A stretch of DNA of 7,081 nucleotides, from positions 1 to 7,081 of the forward strand of contig CAMLNK010000196.1 in NCBI GenBank assembly GCA_946481035.1, given 5' to 3'. This document shows positions 1-7,081 of this stretch, in pieces (positions within the stretch are counted from its first letter, which is position 1; every line of letters begins with the position of its first letter). The notes below the pieces were generated by a model. It did no database searches. It was not told where the DNA came from and saw nothing but the letters and a program-made list of their open reading frames with translations. The stretch is from an uncultured Dyadobacter sp. Its GTDB lineage: Bacteria > Bacteroidota > Bacteroidia > Cytophagales > Spirosomataceae. The translations under genes were made by a program, and so were the position numbers.

Positions 1-2
1 GT

Positions 3-1325
<1,323 letters not shown>

Positions 1326-1334
1326 GTTTAATTT

Positions 1335-1406
1335 TGAATGACTGAATGATTGAATGACTGAATGAGTGAATGAGTGAATGAGTGAATAACTGAATGATTG
1401 AATGGA
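1335..1406 (+). repeat. Left octamer array (TGAATGAN)x9
   Basis: Nine head-to-tail 8-bp units of TGAATGAN start 10 bp after the metY stop codon. The last base varies (C, T, C, G, G, G, then an AAC variant, T, and a degenerate GA unit). Reading outward from metY on the + strand, the unit has the same sequence as the right array read outward from the peptidase gene on the - strand, so the two arrays form the arms of a long imperfect inverted repeat. An 8-bp period does not preserve reading frame, so this is not a coding repeat. It could form a long imperfect stem in RNA from either gene and act as a transcript end structure. Confidence 0.85.
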
Positions 1407-1421
1407 TATGGTCGCATGAGG

Positions 1422-1603
1422 AATGCCGTTAGGCATGTAAGATTGGTAGGGAAAAGCGAGATTGTTTTTTGCGGGAAATGCCCTTGGGCATGTAACAACA
1501 ATGCAAAGTTAGCGACGTCGCCAGCATTGTTGTTACATCCCTACCGGGATTGGATTAACCTTCTCCCATGTTTTTCCTGCCAATATTACATCGCTAAGCG
1601 ATT
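1422..1603. repeat. Nested quasi-palindromic element with four hairpin modules (REP/MITE-like)
   Basis: Four copies of the same design (AAT, a short hairpin, then ATGTAA) are arranged as two nested inverted pairs. On the + strand they begin at 1422 (stem GCC/GGC) and 1477 (stem GCCC/GGGC). On the - strand they read 1551 to 1524 (stem CCC/GGG) and 1603 to 1571 (stem CGC/GCG). The outer pair shares the tail GTAAkATTGGyAGGrAAAA. The inner pair shares ATGTAACAACAATGC and so forms a perfect 15-bp stem. Spacers between outer and inner modules are 21 and 19 nt. Stem bases differ between copies while pairing is kept, which supports selected secondary structure. No transposase, coding gene or clear target-site duplication is seen. 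I associate such hairpin repeats with intergenic regions of Cytophagales genomes, but this is from memory. Possible roles are bidirectional terminator, REP-type element or non-autonomous mobile element. Confidence 0.7.
1490..1538. repeat. Central perfect 15-bp inverted repeat with a palindromic loop
   Basis: ATGTAACAACAATGC at 1490-1504 is exactly complementary to 1524-1538. The 19-nt loop carries a perfect 10-bp palindrome, GCGACGTCGC, at 1512-1521. This is the core of the larger nested element. Neither strand has a T-run right after the stem, so it does not look like a classical intrinsic terminator, although it could still stall polymerase or protect the 3' ends of the two converging mRNAs. 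Confidence 0.85.
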
Positions 1604-1613
1604 CATCCAAAAA

Positions 1614-1717
1614 TTCATTCAATCATTCAGTCATTCAGTCATTCAATCATTCAATCATTCACTCATTCACCCATTCACTCATTCACCCATTCACCCATTC
1701 ACTCATTCACTCATTAA
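1614..1717 (-). repeat. Right octamer array, inverted, (TGAATGAN)x13 on the - strand
   Basis: Thirteen 8-bp units read NTCATTCA on the + strand, equivalent to TGAATGAN on the - strand. Several units near the peptidase gene carry GGG in place of GAG, and the outermost unit is degenerate (TTAATGAG). The array overlaps the 3' end of the peptidase gene and supplies its last codons and its TGA stop. It is longer than the left array (104 against 72 bp), and the variable bases only partly match between arms. This suggests that the two arrays have expanded or contracted separately by slippage. Confidence 0.85.
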
Positions 1718-3851
1718 TTCCCTCCAACGCAAACATAAACGCGAACTGCAGGGCGATCTCCTTCAGGTAATCAAACCGTCCCGAAGCGCCGCCGTGGCCG
1801 GCTTCCATATTCGTTTTTAACAACAGTACATTGTTATCCGTTTTATGCGTTCTCAGGCGGGCTACCCATTTGGCAGGCTCGAAGTATTGCACCTGGCTGT
1901 CGTGCAAGCCGGTGGTAATGAGCATATTGGGATATGCTTTTTTCTCTACATTATCGTAAGGCGAATAGGATTTCATATAGTCGTATGACTCCTTATTTTT
2001 GGGGTTCCCCCATTCATCAAACTCATTGGTAGTCAACGGAATACTTTCATCCAGCATGGTCGTAACCACGTCTACAAAAGGCACGTCGGCGATAATGCCT
2101 CGCCAGAGGTCGGGCCGCATATTGCTGATCGCCCCCATGAGCAAACCGCCCGCGCTGCCGCCTTCGGCGAATAAATGCTCTTTTGAGGTGTAATTTTCCT
2201 TAATAAGATGTTCGGCGCAGTCGATGAAATCGTTGAATGTGTTCTTTTTCTTGAACATTTTACCATCCTCGTACCACTGCCGGCCCATTTCCTGTCCGCC
2301 TCGTATGTGCGCGAGTGCGTATATGAACCCGCGGTTGAGCAGGCTCAGGCGCGTGCTGCTGAACGCGGCGTCCATGCTATTGCCGTACGAGCCGTATGCA
2401 TAGAGCAAAAGCGGCGTTTCGGCGCTCCTGGGCGTACCTTTTTTGTAAACCACCGAAATGGGCACTTTCACGCCATCGCGTACGGTCGCGTACAAACGTT
2501 CCGTAATGTACTCCTCCGGATTGTAGCCGCCCACTACTTCCTGACGCTTTTTCAGCTCCTTTTCGCGGGTTTCCATGTCGTAGTCGTACACGGAGCTCGG
2601 CGTGGTGAGCGAAGTGTAAATGTAGCGCAGGTTTGAGCTGTTGTATTCGGGATTTGAACCGGCATAGGCGGTATAGGCAGGCTCGCCGAAATCCACGTAA
2701 TGTTCTGCATTGGTATTGATATTGCGGATTCTGAGCTGCAAAAGGCCGTTTTTTCGCTCGGTGATTACGAGGTGATCCTTAAAAACGTCGATGCCTTCGA
2801 GCAGCACATCGGCCCGGTTGGGAATCACTTCTTTCCAATTTTCGACTCGGGTTGCATTCACCGGCGTTTCCATCAGCCTGAAATTCAATGCATCCTTATT
2901 GGTCACGATCAGAAACTTATCACCCTGATGATCAACATCATACAACACATCTTTCATCCGGGGCTGGAATACTTCGAATTTACCCTCGGGCTTGTCGGCG
3001 TCCAGGATCAGGTATTCCGAAGACATCGTGGCCGACGACGCAATCACAATGTATTTCTCCGATTTCGTCTTCCCTACCCCGATATAATTGCTCTTGTCTT
3101 TCTCATTATACACGACCACATCCTTCTTCGAATCCGTGCCCAGCGTGTGGCGCTTGATTTTCTCGCTCAGGAGCGTTTTCGGGTTCGTAGCCGTGTAAAA
3201 AAGCGTTTTGTTATCATTTCCCCATTCCGAACCGCCGCTCGCCGGGTAGATCCTGTCGGCAAAATGCTCGCCGGTTTCCAGGTTTTTGATGTAAAGCGTG
3301 TATTGCCTTCTCGAAACAGTGTCGACGCCGTACGCCAGCAGTTTATTATCCGGACTCACATTAAAACCGACCGCCGAATAATAGGGATGCCCTTCCGCCA
3401 TTTTATCGACATCGAGCAGGATTTCTTCCGCTGCTTCGAGCGATCCTTTCTTGCGGCAATATTTGAAATACTGTTCCCCCTCCTCGCTCCGGGTGTAATA
3501 CCAGTACCCATTGCTGAACACCGGCACCGACTCATCCTTCTCCTTGATCCGACCTTTCATCTCCGAAAACAGCGCCTCCTGAAACTTCGCCGTGCCGGCC
3601 ATCATCGTGTCGGTATAGGTATTCTCGGCATTCAGGTAATCCACGACCTTGTCGCTATCGGGGCCTTCGCGGAAGAAATCGCCCATCCAGTAGTATTCGT
3701 CGTTGCGCTTGTCGCCATGCATTCCGGTTTCATGGTCTTTCTGTTCAGCTACGGGCGGTGTGGCGCCCGGCCATTGATATGCTTGTTTCACGGGTTTATT
3801 TTGGTTACACGAAAAAATGACAACAGCTAAAAGTAAGAAAATATTTCTCAT
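1707..3851 (-). CDS. Lipoprotein S9A serine peptidase, oligopeptidase B type
   Basis: A prolyl-oligopeptidase-family (S9A) enzyme of 714 residues that cuts short peptides, in oligopeptidase B after Arg or Lys. Residues 1-14 form a lipoprotein signal peptide ending in IFS-C15, so the mature protein is probably lipid-anchored and periplasmic, unlike the cytoplasmic E. coli enzyme. The beta-propeller spans about 45-430 and the alpha/beta-hydrolase domain about 470-705. The catalytic triad is S566 (GGSAGG), D651 (LHDSQV) and H686 (EAGHGG). The block around SIPLTTNEFDEWGNP and YMKSYSPYDN identifies the oligopeptidase B branch. By ungapped comparison with the E. coli protein recalled from memory, the P1-basic pair E576/E578 is E610/D612, while the P2 pair D460/D462 is D494/A496. 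The ATG at 3851 is chosen because it gives the complete signal peptide. No convincing promoter or Shine-Dalgarno is seen upstream. The stop lies inside an octamer repeat array. The gene is convergent with metY and divergent from polA. Confidence 0.92.
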   Translation of the reverse strand: MRNIFLLLAVVIFSCNQNKPVKQAYQWPGATPPVAEQKDHETGMHGDKRNDEYYWMGDFFREGPDSDKVVDYLNAENTYTDTMMAGTAKFQEALFSEMKGRIKEKDESVPVFSNGYWYYTRSEEGEQYFKYCRKKGSLEAAEEILLDVDKMAEGHPYYSAVGFNVSPDNKLLAYGVDTVSRRQYTLYIKNLETGEHFADRIYPASGGSEWGNDNKTLFYTATNPKTLLSEKIKRHTLGTDSKKDVVVYNEKDKSNYIGVGKTKSEKYIVIASSATMSSEYLILDADKPEGKFEVFQPRMKDVLYDVDHQGDKFLIVTNKDALNFRLMETPVNATRVENWKEVIPNRADVLLEGIDVFKDHLVITERKNGLLQLRIRNINTNAEHYVDFGEPAYTAYAGSNPEYNSSNLRYIYTSLTTPSSVYDYDMETREKELKKRQEVVGGYNPEEYITERLYATVRDGVKVPISVVYKKGTPRSAETPLLLYAYGSYGNSMDAAFSSTRLSLLNRGFIYALAHIRGGQEMGRQWYEDGKMFKKKNTFNDFIDCAEHLIKENYTSKEHLFAEGGSAGGLLMGAISNMRPDLWRGIIADVPFVDVVTTMLDESIPLTTNEFDEWGNPKNKESYDYMKSYSPYDNVEKKAYPNMLITTGLHDSQVQYFEPAKWVARLRTHKTDNNVLLLKTNMEAGHGGASGRFDYLKEIALQFAFMFALEGINE

Positions 3852-4328
3852 ATGCGGGATTGGGTTGTTACACGTTGCTTATCAGTTATTTAAGTTCACT
3901 GATCAGGAAGTCATTTGTTATTATTAGTATAATACTTTTAATATGATAGTATTTATTATAAGTACTTAGCTTTTTATTATTTCTATAAGTTTAGGTGTGT
4001 CAAATGCATAGTACTTACAATACTTAATATACTTTTCATTATTATTAAACTATTCTTACTTTCAATACACAGTCGACATTAAAACATATATAACTTTTAA
4101 TACTTTTTATATTTTTCATTAATATCAGGCATTCTAACCTTTCAATACGTTTCAAAGCGCGGGATCTGGTGAAATAGTATAATTCTTTCAAAAAGCATCA
4201 AACTTTTAATTAATACCAATAGTAACAGCCTTACAATACATCTCTCGCAAATCCACAAAAAACCGCCGTCAAACCCTGTCCGTGCCGGTAGTTGCATTAT
4301 ATTTGAGTTTCGATCATAAACTTACCTC
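3852..4328. other. AT-rich divergent intergenic spacer with degenerate repeats
   Basis: No gene is seen in these 477 bp between the divergent peptidase and polA genes. About 3880-4250 is much richer in A+T than the flanking genes. The decamer CTTWCAATAC occurs four times on the + strand, at 4014, 4059, 4139 and 4230. The nonamer ACTTTTAAT occurs at 3934, 4093 and 4202. Stretches 4031-4070, 4111-4150 and 4202-4241 look like diverged copies of one ~40-bp unit; the first two agree at 29 of 40 positions by eye. Such low-complexity DNA can match by chance, so a regulatory role is only possible. The promoters of both flanking genes should lie here. Confidence 0.6.
4298..4305 (+). promoter_or_regulatory. 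Putative -7 promoter box of polA
   Basis: TATATTTG matches the Bacteroidota -7 consensus TAnnTTTG exactly and lies 23 bp before the polA ATG, giving a predicted leader of roughly 15-20 nt. No good -33 TTTG is present at the usual distance; only a weak CCTG at about 4275-4278. The exact -7 match and its position make it the best candidate in the spacer. Confidence 0.5.
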
Positions 4329-7081
4329 ATGGAAAAACCCGTTCACAAGCTATTCCTTCTGGACGCTATGGCCTTGATTTACAGGGCGCATTTTGCGTTC
4401 ATCAAGGCGCCACGCATCACTTCAAAAGGACTGAATACCAGCGCCGTTTTCGGCTTCACCAACACACTGCTCGAAGTACTGCAAAAAGAGAAACCAACCC
4501 ACATCGGCGTTGCATTCGATACCGCCGCGCCTACCTTCCGCCATGTGCAGTTTGAGGCATACAAGGCCCAGCGCGAGGCGCAGCCGGAGGATATTACCGT
4601 AGCGATCCCGCTGGTGAAGCGGCTGCTCCGCGGCATGTGCATTCCCATTCTGGAAATGGACGGCTACGAGGCCGACGACATCATCGGTACCATTGCCAAG
4701 GAAGCGTCCCGGGAAGGTTTCGAGGTTTTCATGATGACGCCCGATAAAGACTATGGGCAATTGGTCGAACAATACATTCACATGTACAAGCCCGCATTCC
4801 TCGGCAAAGGCGCCGAAGTACTGGGCGTTCAGGAAATTCTCGACCGCTGGCAAATCCAGCGCATCGACCAGGTTATCGACATTCTCGGCCTGATGGGCGA
4901 TGCTGTCGATAACATACCGGGCATCCCGGGCGTGGGCGAAAAAACGGCTCAAAAACTCATCCAGGAGTACGATACGATCGAAAACCTCATTACCCATGCC
5001 GGCGAGATCAAAGGCAAACTCGGCGAAAAGATCCGCGAGAATTTCGATAAAGCCGTGCTGAGCAAGCAACTTGCAACGATCGATTGCAAAGTGCCCGTGC
5101 CGTTCGATGCCGAGGACCTTACCGTTTGTGCGCCGAATGCGGAGCTTATCGCCGAACTTTTCGACGAGCTGGAATTTAAAACATTAAAAACCCGCGTTTT
5201 GGGCGCAGGAAGCGGCTCGGTTGGAGTTCCCGCCGGATCGCCAGGAGCTCCTGCTACGGGCGCACGCACTGGTGCTCCCCAGGCCAAAAAAGCCGCCGCG
5301 AAAGGGCAACTTGATATTTTCGGTAATCCTACGGAAGAAATCGGCCAGCAACCGGCGGTCGTCAGCAGCGATCTGGCCGACGGCGAGCTCTCGGAAGACA
5401 CGGAAGAAATCCGCATCCCGACGTCGAAAAGGACCATTGCCAATACTTTCCACCGCTACCATACCGTGGATACGCCCGAGCTCATGACCAGCCTTGCGCA
5501 TTATCTGGGCTTGCAGGAGGCATTCTGCTTCGATACGGAAACCACCTCGCTCGACACGACCGATGCGGAGCTCGTCGGGCTTTCATTCTCTTACCTCGCC
5601 GGCGAGGCATTTTACATTCCCGTGCCCGCCGACCGCGAAAAAGCGCAGGAGATCGTCGAGCATTTCAGGGGTGTTTTCGAGAATGAAAACATTGAAAAAA
5701 TTGGTCAGAACATCAAGTATGACCTTTTGGTGCTGAAAAACTATGGCATCGAGGTCCACGGCAAGCTCAGCGACACCATGCTGGCGCATTACCTGCTCCA
5801 ACCGGATAAACGCCATGGGATGGACATCCTGGCGGCTTCCTACCTGAACTACGAACCGGTGTCGATCACCGAACTGATCGGCAAAAAAGGGGGTAAACAG
5901 GGCAATATGCGCGACGTGGCGATCCCGGAGATCACGCAGTATGCAGGCGAGGATGCCGATATCACTTTCCAGCTCCATTCGATTTTCAGCCGCGAACTGC
6001 CGAAAGTGAATGCCGCCAAGTTGTTCAATGAAGTAGAAATGCCGCTGACGAAAGTGCTCGCTTCCATGGAAAACACCGGTGTGAGGCTGGATATCAATGC
6101 ATTGAAGGAAATGTCGGCCGTACTGGAATCCGACCTTCGTCAGACGGAATCGGAGATTTACGAAGCTGCCGGGCAGTCGTTCAATATCAGCTCGCCAAAG
6201 CAGTTGGGAGAAATCCTTTTTGAGAAAATGAAGCTGATCGACAAGCCGAAAAAGACCAAAACCGGGCAATATGCGACAGGCGAAGAAATTCTCTCGGATT
6301 TGGAAGCCAACCACCTCATTGCCCGTAAAATACTGGATTACCGCGAGTTACAGAAACTCAAATCGACTTACGTGGATGCCCTACCAACCATGGTGAGCAG
6401 CCGTACAGGCCGCATACACACCTCTTACAACCAGGCCGTTGCGGCAACCGGGCGTTTGAGCTCCACCAACCCTAACCTGCAAAACATCCCGATCCGCACG
6501 CCACGCGGGCGCGAGATCCGCAAAGCGTTTGTACCCGATACCGACGATTTCCAGATCCTTTCCGCGGATTACTCGCAGATCGAACTGCGCATTATGGCGG
6601 CATTCAGCGGCGACGCCAGTATGACGGAGGCGTTCAACCAGGGCCGCGATATTCACGCTACGACTGCCAGCAAGGTGTTCCAGGTGCCATTGGAAGAAGT
6701 GACTTCGGATATGCGTCGAAAATCCAAAATGGTCAATTTTGGTATTATTTACGGCATTTCGGCATTCGGTCTCGCGCAGCGCCTGGGCATTGCCCGCGGG
6801 GAAGCGAGCGAGATCATCCGCGCCTATTTCGAAGAATTCCCGGCCGTGAAAGGTTATATGGACAAGGTCGTGAACGATGCCCGTGAGCGCGAATATGTAG
6901 AGACGATCCTCGGACGCCGCCGGTATCTGCCGGATATCAATTCCCGCAACCAAACCAACCGCGGCTATGCCGAACGAAACGCCATTAATGCCCCGATCCA
7001 GGGCTCTGCGGCCGATATGATCAAGGTTGCGATGATCAATATCCACGATTTTATGGCGAAGGAAAAACTCAAATCGCGCAT
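4329..7081 (+). CDS. polA: DNA polymerase I, three-domain form (3' end beyond window)
   Basis: The polymerase fills gaps, removes Okazaki primers and acts in repair. The frame is open to the window edge, giving 917 codons; perhaps a few dozen residues, including motif C (HDE), lie outside. The 5' nuclease domain (about 1-290) keeps its metal-binding acids D12, D64, E114, D116, D117, D139, D141, D191 and D194 and the GVGEKTA helix-turn motif. A Gly/Ala/Pro-rich linker at 292-325 is followed by QLDIF at 327-331, a possible sliding-clamp motif. The 3'-5' exonuclease keeps D402/E404 (FDTET), D465 (NIKYD), Y538 and D542, so proofreading looks active. The polymerase domain shows R709 (TGRLSS), D747 and steric-gate E752 in motif A (DYSQIELR), and K800, F804 and Y808 in motif B (KMVNFGIIYG), equal to E. 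coli K758, F762 and Y766. An in-frame TAA at 4317-4319 fixes ATG 4329 as the first available ATG. No Shine-Dalgarno is seen. The gene is divergent from the peptidase. Confidence 0.97.
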   Translation, partial: MEKPVHKLFLLDAMALIYRAHFAFIKAPRITSKGLNTSAVFGFTNTLLEVLQKEKPTHIGVAFDTAAPTFRHVQFEAYKAQREAQPEDITVAIPLVKRLLRGMCIPILEMDGYEADDIIGTIAKEASREGFEVFMMTPDKDYGQLVEQYIHMYKPAFLGKGAEVLGVQEILDRWQIQRIDQVIDILGLMGDAVDNIPGIPGVGEKTAQKLIQEYDTIENLITHAGEIKGKLGEKIRENFDKAVLSKQLATIDCKVPVPFDAEDLTVCAPNAELIAELFDELEFKTLKTRVLGAGSGSVGVPAGSPGAPATGARTGAPQAKKAAAKGQLDIFGNPTEEIGQQPAVVSSDLADGELSEDTEEIRIPTSKRTIANTFHRYHTVDTPELMTSLAHYLGLQEAFCFDTETTSLDTTDAELVGLSFSYLAGEAFYIPVPADREKAQEIVEHFRGVFENENIEKIGQNIKYDLLVLKNYGIEVHGKLSDTMLAHYLLQPDKRHGMDILAASYLNYEPVSITELIGKKGGKQGNMRDVAIPEITQYAGEDADITFQLHSIFSRELPKVNAAKLFNEVEMPLTKVLASMENTGVRLDINALKEMSAVLESDLRQTESEIYEAAGQSFNISSPKQLGEILFEKMKLIDKPKKTKTGQYATGEEILSDLEANHLIARKILDYRELQKLKSTYVDALPTMVSSRTGRIHTSYNQAVAATGRLSSTNPNLQNIPIRTPRGREIRKAFVPDTDDFQILSADYSQIELRIMAAFSGDASMTEAFNQGRDIHATTASKVFQVPLEEVTSDMRRKSKMVNFGIIYGISAFGLAQRLGIARGEASEIIRAYFEEFPAVKGYMDKVVNDAREREYVETILGRRRYLPDINSRNQTNRGYAERNAINAPIQGSAADMIKVAMINIHDFMAKEKLKSR

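Noticed and set aside
1477..1538. Intrinsic terminator for metY or the peptidase gene
   Set aside because: Strong stems exist, but no T-run follows a stem on either strand; the T6 at 1465-1470 comes before the hairpin on the + strand. It may still end transcripts, but the classical form is absent.
1335..1717. CRISPR array
   Set aside because: The units are contiguous 8-bp repeats without unique spacers, and no cas gene is nearby.
1398..1820. Open frame of 140 codons on the + strand across the repeat region
   Set aside because: It reads through the inverted octamer array, giving low-complexity Ser/His/Phe/Ile repeats, and runs into the antisense of the peptidase gene. It has no family features.
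2700..3830. Long + strand open frame (376 codons) opposite the peptidase
   Set aside because: It is the antisense shadow of a well-supported S9 peptidase with an intact triad; the translation is rich in Arg, His and Phe and shows no recognisable domain.
3855..3872. Possible fragment of the hairpin element upstream of the peptidase start
   Set aside because: CGGGATTGG and TTGTTACA also occur within 1524-1553, but here they are short and in the reverse order, so chance is the simpler explanation.
5583..6314. Minus-strand open frame of 243 codons inside polA
   Set aside because: It overlaps the conserved exonuclease domain of polA in antisense and shows no motif. The same holds for the other antisense frames in polA and metY, such as 102-770, 4422-5069 and 6381-7046.

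Overview
The window looks like chromosomal DNA of a Bacteroidota bacterium, most likely a cytophagal of the Dyadobacter/Spirosoma kind. That placement is an inference. It rests on TAnnTTTG-type -7 promoter boxes in front of two genes, no recognisable Shine-Dalgarno sequences, moderately GC-rich genes beside very AT-rich spacers, a lipoprotein-type S9 peptidase, and intergenic hairpin repeats of a style I associate with Cytophagales genomes. I could not run a search to confirm it.

Layout: (1) 45-1325 (+) is a complete O-acetylhomoserine sulfhydrylase (MetY). (2) 1326-1706 is the gap between two convergent genes. It is filled by a strikingly ordered inverted-repeat structure: an octamer array (TGAATGAN)n, two nested pairs of small hairpin modules around a central palindrome, then the same octamer array inverted. 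(3) 1707-3851 (-) is a complete S9A serine peptidase of the oligopeptidase B type with a lipoprotein signal peptide; its stop codon lies inside the right octamer array. (4) 3852-4328 is an AT-rich spacer between divergent genes. It has several diverged copies of a ~40-bp unit and ends with a -7 promoter box. (5) 4329 to the window end (+) is DNA polymerase I (polA), complete at the 5' end and cut by the window edge shortly before motif C. The 5' nuclease, proofreading exonuclease and polymerase active sites all appear intact.

The three genes serve unrelated jobs: methionine/homocysteine synthesis, envelope peptide turnover, and DNA replication/repair. Their orientations (+, -, +) suggest three separate transcription units rather than an operon. 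No novel protein system is apparent. The least ordinary part is the nested repeat between metY and the peptidase: its four hairpin modules have different stem sequences but all keep their base pairing, which argues for selected structure or for a mobile REP/MITE-like origin.
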